A DNA stretch of 5,931 bases from Bacillota bacterium (GCA_023415305.1 JAEZKZ010000092.1:1-5931); one strand, 5' to 3'. Shown: positions 1-5,597, counted from the stretch's first letter. A program made the numbers and translations. The notes: generated by a model not told the origin, from the letters alone.

Positions 1-227
1 TGAAGCTCAAGATTATTTTCATTCACAGACTTTCCAAATATTTCAGCATGACCCGAAGTCGGTGAATGAATTCCATTGAGAACTCTAACAGTAGTAGTTT
101 TTCCCGAGCCATTAGGACCAAGAAATCCAAATATTTCACCCTTAGGTATACTAAGACTTATACCATTAATAGCATTAGTCTGCCCACCATAGGATTTTTT
201 GAGATTTTCTATATTTATTGCATTCAT
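1..227 (-). CDS. ABC transporter ATP-binding protein, N-terminal part (runs off left edge)
   Basis: This is the first 75 codons of an ABC transporter ATPase, read leftwards from the ATG at 227-225; the rest lies outside the window. The translation begins MNAINIENLKKSYGG and shows a conserved N-terminal strand, an aromatic A-loop Tyr at residue 13, and a perfect Walker A motif, GPNGSGKTT, near residues 38-46. This is followed by the usual TSGHAEIFG stretch. The form is that of the CcmA/DrrA-type ATPases that partner ABC-2 permeases in drug, peptide or lipid export; the substrate cannot be told from this part. A GAGGTGA ribosome binding site lies four bases before the start. It follows the XRE regulator on the same strand by 63 bases with no convincing terminator between them, so the two are probably co-transcribed. 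An alternative ATG two codons further in (GTG-less, out of frame at 223) was not used. Confidence 0.93.
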   Translation of the reverse strand, partial: MNAINIENLKKSYGGQTNAINGISLSIPKGEIFGFLGPNGSGKTTTVRVLNGIHSPTSGHAEIFGKSVNENNLEL

Positions 228-290
228 TTTTTCACCTCGCAATTAATAAACGTATAAGCAAATAGTTAAGTATTCTATAATTACTTGTAT

Positions 291-1406
291 TTAGTTTACT
301 CTCAATTTTAGTTTCATTGTTTTTATAATGCTCTTAAACTTGGGCTGTTCACTTAACGCCGAAAAAACGGGATTGGCCATAATTGCCTGTATCATGCTTT
401 CTTTTACTAACTTTTCATCCCGAGGGGGTGGTGCTCCAAGGTCGAGATGACTAAACCACTCATCAATACAATCAAAAAAATCATCGCCATGTAGTGATAG
501 CGGGAAAAAATTTGATGTACAAATATCAGCATATTTACTAAGCATGTTAAGTGCTTTTTCGACATTGCCCTGCATTGTATAGCCCTGTGCCGCCGCAAGG
601 TACAATTGTACTGCTGAATTTGGGTTCAAAGTATCTAATGAAAATACGTCTGAAATACAAAGTATACGCTTTAATATCTCCTCAAACTTTTCAATTTCAC
701 CTACATGTAGCAGCAAATAAGTAGGACAAACACCCATAATATTGAGTAAATGTTGATAGGTGCTTATTTGTAAAACTTCTTTTGCCTTCTGCATATTTCC
801 CGTCATATAGTATGCGTTCGCAAGTATTGTATCATCGCTTAAAATTGGTTTCATCGTTCCATCAAGTAAAGCCAAGACCTCTTGTGGCTGCTGTAAAATC
901 ATGTAGCACACCGCTTCCATTGAATTAGCCTGTTTTGATAGTTCTACATCGTCGCTTTCAGTCTTAATACGAACACACAAACCAATAATCTCCCTAAGCA
1001 GGTTTTCCTGCGTTTCCTTTTGCTGAGCAAGCATATGGTGATTGACAAGCAAAATAACCATTTGTAATAAAAGTGGAAAACAGGAAAAGTATTTTTTGAT
1101 AATAGCTCGGCACTCAGCTAAAACCTCATCAAAAGGCTGGCTACTAAATTCTGTTGATAATCTACGATATAACTTCTTAATATCTTCCTTAGTCATCTGA
1201 GGTGAATAGCCAATCAGCTCATCTATGCTGATATTGAAATAAGCCGCTAACTGAGGGAGAAAGGTAATGTCGGGATAGCTTTGTCCAGTTTCCCATTTTG
1301 AAATAGAGGCTTTTGAAACACCAATATAAACAGCAAGGTCATCCTGCGTAATGCCTTTTTCTTTTCTCTTTGTAATAATCGTTTTTGCAATATTTATCTC
1401 TTTCAT
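291..1406 (-). CDS. XRE-family transcriptional regulator with long helical C-terminal domain
   Basis: This is a 371-residue DNA-binding regulator. Residues 4-67 form a Cro/C1-type helix-turn-helix domain. The recognition region TQDDLAVYIGVSKASISKWE at 20-39 is followed by TGQSYPDITFLPQLAAYFNIS, the hallmark continuation of this family. From about residue 72 to the end the protein is helix-rich and Leu/Ala-rich (for example ANAYYMTGNMQKAKEVL near 196-212 and AAAQGYTMQGNVEKALNML near 271-289). These look like degenerate TPR-like repeats, as in peptide- or ligand-sensing XRE regulators. The start is supported by a GAGGTGG ribosome binding site four bases upstream. It lies just upstream of the ABC ATPase on the same strand, and I infer that it controls that transporter and itself. 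The ligand is unknown. No enzymatic domain is visible. Confidence 0.92.
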   Translation of the reverse strand: MKEINIAKTIITKRKEKGITQDDLAVYIGVSKASISKWETGQSYPDITFLPQLAAYFNISIDELIGYSPQMTKEDIKKLYRRLSTEFSSQPFDEVLAECRAIIKKYFSCFPLLLQMVILLVNHHMLAQQKETQENLLREIIGLCVRIKTESDDVELSKQANSMEAVCYMILQQPQEVLALLDGTMKPILSDDTILANAYYMTGNMQKAKEVLQISTYQHLLNIMGVCPTYLLLHVGEIEKFEEILKRILCISDVFSLDTLNPNSAVQLYLAAAQGYTMQGNVEKALNMLSKYADICTSNFFPLSLHGDDFFDCIDEWFSHLDLGAPPPRDEKLVKESMIQAIMANPVFSALSEQPKFKSIIKTMKLKLRVN

Positions 1407-1424
1407 ACGGCCACCTCATCTATC

Positions 1425-1452
1425 ATTATACAGGTTGCCTATGAAACCACAA
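1425..1452 (-). promoter_or_regulatory. Promoter for the XRE regulator/ABC operon
   Basis: On the minus strand a perfect TATAAT (1430-1425) is preceded by TTGTGG (1452-1447) with a 16-base spacer. The -10 lies 18 bases upstream of the XRE start codon, so the leader would be very short. The spacer itself carries GGTT and AACC arms eight bases apart, which could be part of a regulator site. Confidence 0.6.
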
Positions 1453-1471
1453 TAGATTTGAAGGTAACTTT

Positions 1472-1488
1472 GGTTGAAAAAATCAACC
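1472..1488. promoter_or_regulatory. Perfect dyad GGTTGA-N5-TCAACC, candidate operator
   Basis: A perfect inverted repeat has six-base arms (1472-1477 and 1483-1488) separated by five A residues. It lies about 20 bases upstream of the -35 of the XRE promoter, in the divergent region between the XRE operon and the MFS gene. Its size and symmetry suit a dimeric HTH regulator, and the XRE protein encoded next to it is the obvious candidate. This is inference: there is no second full copy of the dyad, only a GGTT-N8-AACC half-similar site within the promoter spacer. Confidence 0.4.
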
Positions 1489-1572
1489 TACGAGAAACTT
1501 TTTTATGTGAAGATAATAAGTAATTTATATCAACTTATTATAAACTAATATTAGGAGGCTATAAGTGTCCTT

Positions 1573-1627
1573 AACTTGAGCATCGGGTACTCAACCTGCC
1601 ACAGTTGACAATCAAGTTACTGTACCC
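1573..1627. repeat. Crossing inverted repeats upstream of the MFS promoter
   Basis: Two perfect arm pairs interleave: AACTTGA at 1573-1579 with TCAAGTT at 1612-1618, and GGGTAC at 1585-1590 with GTACCC at 1622-1627. Shorter alternatives also exist: TTGAG/CTCAA at 1576-1594 and ACAGT/ACTGT at 1601-1623. The pairs cannot all form in one simple hairpin. They lie upstream of the likely transcription start near 1675, so they would act as DNA sites or belong to another transcript. Part of the block overlaps the yyaL-like relic. Confidence 0.35.
1576..1611 (+). pseudogene. Tiny relic of a yyaL-like (DUF255) coding sequence
   Basis: Nine codons at 1576-1602 read LSIGYSTCH, identical to residues 48-56 of the yyaL-like gene at 5639, just before and into its CxxC active site. 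The nucleotide sequences differ, but in these nine codons every difference is synonymous (for example CTG/TTG, AGT/AGC, GGA/GGG, TGT/TGC). Identity therefore comes from former coding constraint rather than a recent copy. The following bases, AGTTGACA, can be aligned weakly to TGGTGTCA of the intact gene, where the second Cys would now be a stop. No reading frame supports an expressed protein here. The stretch is short, so the homology call rests on the conserved motif. Confidence 0.5.
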
Positions 1628-1640
1628 AAATGATATATGG

Positions 1641-1668
1641 TTGAAATTATTGTTTTAAATGATATAAT
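1641..1668 (+). promoter_or_regulatory. Promoter for the small ORF and MFS gene
   Basis: TTGAAA at 1641-1646 and a perfect TATAAT at 1663-1668 are separated by 16 bases. This is a strong match to a vegetative sigma factor promoter. Transcription would begin near 1675 and cover the 32-codon ORF and the MFS gene. Confidence 0.65.
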
Positions 1669-1708
1669 TTGTAAATAGTATTTATATTTGAACAGGAGAT
1701 GGTTGTTA

Positions 1709-1807
1709 ATGCTAGAAATAATGAAACATGAAATTACAATGAATATTTTAGCTCCATTCGGAAGCAGCGGTGGCTGTATGGAGCTTTTGGATTTAATCGC
1801 TAACTAA
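1709..1807 (+). CDS. Small ORF (32 aa), possible leader or small protein
   Basis: An ATG at 1709 opens 32 codons ending at TAA 1805-1807. An AGGAG ribosome binding site (1694-1698) lies ten bases upstream, and the promoter lies at 1641-1668. The product begins MLEIMKHEITMNILAP and continues FGSSGGCMELLDLIAN. It has one Cys, a Gly/Ser turn and an amphipathic C-terminal end, with no signal peptide or membrane segment. It sits 62 bases before the MFS start, on the same expected transcript. It could be a leader peptide regulating the exporter, a small independent protein, or the end of a decayed gene. I do not recognise it, and no hairpin that sequesters the MFS ribosome binding site is evident. 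Confidence 0.4.
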   Translation: MLEIMKHEITMNILAPFGSSGGCMELLDLIAN

Positions 1808-1869
1808 AAGATTATATAGTCATTGTTTTGCTTTCTTTAAATTCAAATAATTATAAAGGAAGAATAACA

Positions 1870-3171
1870 ATGAGATTTGTTAAAGATATACTAAACTTGA
1901 GAAATTATACTTTACTGTGGTTAGGTCAGTCAGTTTCTATCTTAGGTAGTTCTATGACTGGTTTTGCTATTACAATATGGGCCTTTGAGAGAACAGGAAA
2001 TGCGCTAACACTTTCAATATCCGGATTACTTATAATGGTTCCCAAAATGTTGGGAGGTATTTTAGCAGGTCCTTTTGTTGACAGATTTAATAAAAAAACC
2101 ATTATACTGTTTTCAGACTTAGGCTCTGGCTTATGTACATTGACTCTGTTTTTGCTTTTAAAAGCAAATTCACTTGAAATATGGCATATATACTGTCTTA
2201 ACTTTATTAGCAGTATTTTAGGGAGTTTTCAATCTCCGGCTAATAACGTTGTAGTCAGCCAAATAGTTCCAAAAGAATACTATATTAAAGCAAACGGTAT
2301 GCAATCATTTTCAAACGGAACCATACAGATCCTTTCGCCGATTTTTGCAGCTACCATGCTTGGCGTAACAGGAATACTTGGAGTCATAGCGTTTGATTTT
2401 GCAACACTTATCATTGCTTGTTTAACGCTTATATGTTTTGTTGAAATACCTTTTATCAGTAACAAAAAACCAAACAAATTCAGTTTTATAAGCTATTTAA
2501 GTGAGTTGAGAAGTGGATTTAGTGTTATACTGGATTCTAGTCTTTTGAGTAAGTTATTGTTACTTATGGCGTTTATTAACCTTGTAGCTGGTATAACATA
2601 CTTTAATTTGATTTCCCCGATGATTTTATCGAGGTCAGGCAATGACTCAAATGCATTAGCGTTAGTAAACGGTGCACTTGGATTAGGTGGTATTATTGGA
2701 GGATTGCTAAGTACCTTCATACCTACTACTAAAAGCAAAATAAAAACTATGTTTTTGTGTGTAGGTCTATCATTCTTACTTGGAGACATTTTATTTGCTG
2801 TGGGTAATTCTAAGCCAATATGGGTTATTGCTGGATTTCTATCTAGTGTTTTTATTCCCATATTTAGTGCAAACGAAAGCTATTTCTGGCGTACAATAAT
2901 TCCAATAGAATTGCAAGGTCGAGCATTTTCATTTAAATATGCATTGCAATCGGGTATGGTTCCTATTGGAATGTTATTAGGTGGCATCTTAGCAGATTAT
3001 TTTTTTGAGCCATTTATGTTAAATGTATCAAATCCTTTAACTCTTGTTGTAGGAAGTGGTAAAGGTTCTGGTATGGCAGTGATGTTTCTGCTAACAGGTG
3101 TTACGGGCACTATACTAAGCGTTTTAGGATTGGTTAGTCGTACTTTATTGGAATCCGAAAAGGGTCTTTAA
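1870..3171 (+). CDS. MFS efflux transporter (Mef-like / MFS_3 family)
   Basis: This is a 433-residue integral membrane transporter of the major facilitator superfamily, with about twelve hydrophobic segments, expected to export a small molecule using the proton gradient. The N-terminus (LWLGQSVSILGSSMTGFAITIWAFERTG, residues 16-43, split around the first membrane segment) matches the start typical of the MFS_3/TIGR00900 group that includes macrolide exporters and other drug exporters. Motif A appears as GPFVDRFNKK at 67-76 between helices 2 and 3. QSPANN at 121-126 and LQGRAFSF at 348-355 are further family signatures. The start is the ATG at 1870, with AAAGGAAGA at 1855-1863 as ribosome binding site. 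A TTG 14 codons upstream is in frame but has no such site. The substrate is unknown, and similarity to Mef does not prove macrolide export. The gene follows a 32-codon ORF and ends before a strong terminator. Confidence 0.92.
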   Translation: MRFVKDILNLRNYTLLWLGQSVSILGSSMTGFAITIWAFERTGNALTLSISGLLIMVPKMLGGILAGPFVDRFNKKTIILFSDLGSGLCTLTLFLLLKANSLEIWHIYCLNFISSILGSFQSPANNVVVSQIVPKEYYIKANGMQSFSNGTIQILSPIFAATMLGVTGILGVIAFDFATLIIACLTLICFVEIPFISNKKPNKFSFISYLSELRSGFSVILDSSLLSKLLLLMAFINLVAGITYFNLISPMILSRSGNDSNALALVNGALGLGGIIGGLLSTFIPTTKSKIKTMFLCVGLSFLLGDILFAVGNSKPIWVIAGFLSSVFIPIFSANESYFWRTIIPIELQGRAFSFKYALQSGMVPIGMLLGGILADYFFEPFMLNVSNPLTLVVGSGKGSGMAVMFLLTGVTGTILSVLGLVSRTLLESEKGL

Positions 3172-3236
3172 AATCTCGCCATTTGTAAGTGCTATATCAT
3201 TTTCTACATACTGAAAGTAAATAAATTCTGAATCCT

Positions 3237-3266
3237 AAACCTCACAAAATTCTGTGAGGTTTCTTT
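3237..3266 (+). terminator. Rho-independent terminator of the MFS gene
   Basis: A perfect ten-base stem, AAACCTCACA (3237-3246) with TGTGAGGTTT (3253-3262), has a six-base loop and is followed by CTTTAT. It lies 65 bases after the MFS stop codon. The A-rich left arm gives it some capacity to act in the opposite direction too. Confidence 0.85.
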
Positions 3267-3409
3267 ATCTTTCGAAAATTTGGGTATATCAGCATGCTCA
3301 CAATCCAGCAGATTGGTATCCTTGGGGTCCTGAAGCCTTTGGGCGTGCGGTTGGCGAAGATAAACCCATTTTTCCGAGTATGTGATACTCTGCCTGTCAC
3401 TGATGCCAT
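3267..3409 (+). pseudogene. Decayed N-terminal fragment of a yyaL-like (DUF255) gene
   Basis: From 3290 to 3409 the frame reads QHAHNPADWYPWGPEAFGRA, then VGEDKPIFPSM, stop, YSACH, stop, CH. It aligns codon for codon with residues 20-59 of the intact gene at 5639. By hand count 19 of 120 bases differ (about 84% identity), mostly at third positions. Two TGA stops (3383-3385 and 3401-3403) replace a Gly and the Trp of the CHWC active site, so the copy is dead. A weaker match (I, K and Y of the EKSPY region) reaches back to about 3267 but needs a deletion of about four bases. After 3409 the similarity fades. The fragment directly follows the MFS terminator and lacks a start codon and promoter. 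Confidence 0.9.
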
Positions 3410-3687
3410 CTACGTTATTAACAGTGGTCTGTAAGTATTGATATCACTTGGTTTTAGGCTATAGCCTGCCGGCATTATGAAACTTATATACCTCTCATAT
3501 TTCGTAATCTCTGAAATAATAACATATATGCATTTATCTATTCTTCCAAGCAAGACAAGAATATAGGTTCCCCATTTACTGGGCTTTCGCTCGTTCTTTT
3601 AATACGATAACCCCCGATGTGTGTTTGATGTTTCCTGCCGCAGATACTGGAGCACAGCAGCATGGTGTAGTTGATAAGAGGTAAGTA
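3410..3687. other. Non-coding stretch without recognisable gene
   Basis: No credible coding region is visible on either strand. A minus-strand open frame at 3538-3849 exists, but it overlaps the well-supported plus-strand gene, lacks a good ribosome binding site and has no recognisable motif. The stretch contains two abutting perfect palindromes (3456-3474). The ten-base direct repeat GTAAGTATTG occurs at 3431-3440 and 3681-3690, close to both ends of the stretch. Base composition from about 3540 to 3680 is less AT-rich than the surroundings, which could reflect remnant coding DNA that I cannot identify. Confidence 0.5.
3456..3474. repeat. Two abutting palindromes
   Basis: AGGCTATAGCCT (3456-3467) is a perfect 12-base palindrome. 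It shares its last T with the perfect eight-base palindrome TGCCGGCA (3467-3474). They lie about 50 bases after the yyaL-like relic. Their function is unknown; a protein-binding site or recombination junction are both possible. Confidence 0.35.
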
Positions 3688-3715
3688 TTGTATACAGTTA
3701 TCTATATGGTATAAT
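3688..3715 (+). promoter_or_regulatory. Promoter for the unknown 356-aa gene
   Basis: TATAAT at 3710-3715 is preceded by TTGTAT at 3688-3693 with a 16-base spacer. The -10 is perfect and the -35 weak. It lies about 30 bases before the TTG start of the next gene, which fits a dedicated promoter. Confidence 0.55.
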
Positions 3716-3731
3716 ATGGTTATGTTTGAAT

Positions 3732-3737
3732 GAGGGG
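3732..3737 (+). promoter_or_regulatory. Ribosome binding site deciding a TTG start
   Basis: GAGGGG lies eight bases before the TTG at 3746-3748. The nearby ATG at 3741-3743 is followed after one codon by a TGA stop, so it cannot be the start. This supports TTG as the true initiation codon. Confidence 0.65.
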
Positions 3738-3745
3738 TAAATGTA

Positions 3746-4816
3746 TTGAATACACAGGAAACAATACGATGGCTGTTTGAAAATGGTGGTCCTACAATCC
3801 GATATCGTACTGCAACAGAGTTAATGGAATCAAATACTTGTATTGACATTAAGATGATGGAAAGAGCAATAGCTGAGAGTCAAGAGGTTATCACCTGGCT
3901 TAATTATCTAAGACCCATGAAGGGGGTCAGCTATATGACACTTCATGGTAGCTATAATCACTTTTATGAGAATGCCATGAGTAAGTTGGTTCAACTTGGA
4001 ATGCGTGCAGGAATGCCTGAGTTAGATGAGGCAACGTTGCCTTATAGAACTTGGTTGACTGAAAATATTAATACAAGGGAAGCGTGGGGAGTATTCAGCT
4101 TCGCAATTGTTGCCTCATTTCTGGGAATGGCAGGTTATACTGATGATGTAATAAGAACTTTCTTGACGAATCGGCTTGATGTGTTGCATGAATTTACAAG
4201 CAAGCATGATTACAATATTTATGATGATGCAAGCAAGTATCGTGGTGTTCCAAAGACATTTCGTGATACACCTATTATTAAACCTGAACTCTATGAAAAT
4301 GGAAACTATAGGTTTCCTTTGATTTATGATGTATATGGCTTATCTTCATTGATAGACTGGTGTGATAAGGAGATGGTAGCTACGATTAAAGATGTTATTG
4401 GTTATATCCTTACTCCTAACTATCACAATATTGTTGTTCATAAGTATGGCGTTTTGTCTTCATCTGATAGGAAATACTATTCTATGGGATGGGATGCCAG
4501 ATTGCCAGGATACTTTGGTATTGGTGAGGGAACTTTTGCTGGGGGTGCTTTGTTAATACAGCGTATAGAGTTAATAGCTCATTTCCCTAATGCTGCTGAA
4601 CATCCGTGGTTTATTGATGCTATTAAACACCTTGAGACATTCCGAACCGGAAGTGGTACATATGCCTTCCCTATATCATATCTTGCAGAGAAGGAAGGAT
4701 ACTGGGTAAGTGCAGCACATATGGGTCTTGGTGAAAGTCGCAGAACAAAGATGGCGAAAGAACTTGAGTCCACATTTTGGATGATGAAAATCAAAAAGTT
4801 AGCAGGTCTGCTCTAA
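3746..4816 (+). CDS. Conserved-looking protein of unknown function, possible alpha/alpha-toroid fold
   Basis: This is a 356-residue soluble protein with no signal peptide or membrane segment. Its N-terminus has the pattern WLFENGGPTIRYRTATELM (residues 9-27). I associate this with uncharacterised Firmicute proteins related to the prenyltransferase/squalene-cyclase-like toroid group, but I cannot confirm the relation. Other notable parts are LHGSYNHFYENAMSKLVQLG (66-85), a central Asp/Tyr-rich stretch, WDARLPGYFGIGEGTF (249-264), GSGTYAFPISYLAEKEGYWV (302-321) and ELESTFWMMKIKKL (339-352). The paired aromatic, Gly and Pro motifs spaced between helices suit a helical barrel with a central cavity. 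No catalytic motif such as DXDD is visible, so an enzyme activity is not assigned. It has its own promoter and terminator, so it is a single-gene unit. It lies between a yyaL-like relic and a dead recombinase, which suggests an acquired accessory gene. Confidence 0.85.
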   Translation: MNTQETIRWLFENGGPTIRYRTATELMESNTCIDIKMMERAIAESQEVITWLNYLRPMKGVSYMTLHGSYNHFYENAMSKLVQLGMRAGMPELDEATLPYRTWLTENINTREAWGVFSFAIVASFLGMAGYTDDVIRTFLTNRLDVLHEFTSKHDYNIYDDASKYRGVPKTFRDTPIIKPELYENGNYRFPLIYDVYGLSSLIDWCDKEMVATIKDVIGYILTPNYHNIVVHKYGVLSSSDRKYYSMGWDARLPGYFGIGEGTFAGGALLIQRIELIAHFPNAAEHPWFIDAIKHLETFRTGSGTYAFPISYLAEKEGYWVSAAHMGLGESRRTKMAKELESTFWMMKIKKLAGLL

Positions 4817-4854
4817 AATATTGACAACCACGAGACGAGGTATTACATAAGGCT

Positions 4855-4886
4855 CAATGTAAGAATATGAGTATTTTCTTACATTG
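4855..4886. terminator. Long perfect hairpin after the unknown gene
   Basis: The perfect 11-base arms CAATGTAAGAA (4855-4865) and TTCTTACATTG (4876-4886) enclose a ten-base loop. No T-run follows, so on its own it is a poor intrinsic terminator. It may protect the 3' end of the transcript or be a repeat remnant. The real terminator is probably the next hairpin. Confidence 0.45.
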
Positions 4887-4913
4887 ATATATTCCGTATA
4901 ATCCAGTTATATC

Positions 4914-4950
4914 AAGGCTTCAACGTCAAATGCGTCGTTGAGGTCTTTTT
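4914..4950 (+). terminator. Rho-independent terminator of the unknown 356-aa gene
   Basis: A 12-base stem (4914-4925 with 4936-4947, containing two G-U pairs) has a ten-base loop and runs into a T-tract ending at 4950. It lies about 100 bases after the stop codon of the 356-residue gene. Confidence 0.8.
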
Positions 4951-4965
4951 ATGTGCCCATTTTTA

Positions 4966-4983
4966 GTACGATATTTATCGTAC
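4966..4983. repeat. Perfect inverted repeat at the edge of the recombinase relic
   Basis: GTACGATATTTATCGTAC is an inverted repeat with perfect eight-base arms and a two-base centre. It lies immediately before the first recognisable codons of the broken tyrosine recombinase. Such short-spaced dyads can be recombinase core or regulator sites, but it could also just be part of the former coding sequence. Confidence 0.45.
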
Positions 4984-5485
4984 CTAAACAGCGAAGTATC
5001 AGACACTATCTCCTGTTTGTCGTCGACTGCAGTACCGGATTACGGATTGGGGACATCTTCGGGCAAAGGTATCGGATTTTATCACAGATGAGAGAAGAAC
5101 AGTCAAGAAGCATCTAATTATAACCTAAAAGAAGACAGATAAAGTAAGACAGATTGCTATTAACGGTACTATTTAGAAGACATTAAAACAATACTTGTCT
5201 TGTTATACTCCTACAGAGGACGAATATTTTTCTATCAGTCGGAAGGGTGTAAATTCTCCTATTAGTTGTACGCAAGCCTATAGAATACTTAACATAGCCT
5301 CAGCCGACTGTAAGATTGATATCAACTTTGGTACACATACTATGTGGAAGACCTGGGGGTATTGGACTTATAAGAGTACAGGATATAACTTAGGGCTCGT
5401 CATGGACATGCTGAACCATTCAAGTTCGTCTATTACGCTGAGGTATATTGGCATCAGACAGGAACAGAAGGACAGCACATACTGA
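4983..5485 (+). pseudogene. Broken tyrosine recombinase (phage-integrase family)
   Basis: This is the catalytic half of a site-specific tyrosine recombinase, now inactive. The first frame reads RSIRHYLLFVVDCSTGLRIG to about 5051, and GLRIGD at 5037-5054 holds the first catalytic Arg. A one-base deletion near 5057 shifts the frame; the second frame then continues LRAKVSDFITDERRTVKKHL and ends in LNHSSSSITLRYIGI with a TGA at 5483-5485. This frame carries TAA at 5126 and TAG at 5174. The box that should read HTLRKT-G-H is HTMWKTWGYW (5336-5365), so the second catalytic Arg has become Trp and the following His is also Trp. The later His (5417) and the nucleophile Tyr (5444) remain. The N-terminal DNA-binding part is missing or unrecognisable. 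The TTG frame from 5195 is only the tail of this relic. It lies just upstream of the yyaL-like gene and downstream of an accessory gene. Confidence 0.85.
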
Positions 5486-5597
5486 CCTCCTTTCTGCTTA
5501 TTAGACCACTTTATATGAGAAAAGGTTACAAATTTCTTTGCAATTATCAATGTATATTTAATAAGCTGCCATTCATTTTATATTACTTGAAAACGGG

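Larger units (their letters stand above)
1407..1708. other. Divergent intergenic region between the XRE operon and the MFS cluster
   Basis: About 300 bases hold no full gene. From left to right they contain the minus-strand promoter (1425-1452), the GGTTGA dyad (1472-1488), an AT-rich stretch (1500-1550), an isolated AGGAGG (1553-1558) followed only by a four-codon GTG reading frame, the yyaL-like relic (1576-1611), crossing inverted repeats (1573-1627), and the plus-strand promoter (1641-1668). The ten-base sequence AAATGATATA occurs at 1628-1637 and 1657-1666, bracketing the -35 element; both copies are AT-rich and may be coincidental. Confidence 0.7.

Noticed and set aside
272..290. AAGTA/TACTT hairpin between the XRE and ABC genes as a terminator
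   Set aside because: It has only five-base A/T-rich arms with a nine-base loop and no T-run, so it is too weak to separate the two genes.
1565..1579. AGGAGG at 1553-1558 followed by GTG and a stop after four codons, as a leader peptide
   Set aside because: The frame is only four codons and no convincing promoter precedes it. The strong downstream promoter would not transcribe it.
1605..1610. TTGACA as a consensus -35 element
   Set aside because: No -10 lies at 16-19 bases. The box is better explained as debris of the yyaL-like relic; a MerR-type long-spacer promoter is possible but has no matching -10.
1828..1869. TTG at 1828 as the MFS start
   Set aside because: It lacks a ribosome binding site. 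The ATG at 1870 has AAAGGAAGA at good spacing and gives the usual family N-terminus.
2493..2861. Minus-strand open frame of 122 codons inside the MFS gene
   Set aside because: It lies antisense to well-conserved transporter sequence and has no recognisable motif of its own.
3538..3849. Minus-strand open frame of 103 codons
   Set aside because: It overlaps the start, ribosome binding site and promoter of the 356-residue gene and shows no family motif.
5195..5485. A separate 96-residue protein starting at TTG 5195
   Set aside because: Recombinase homology continues upstream through stops and a frameshift, so this is the tail of a pseudogene. Its catalytic box is also mutated.
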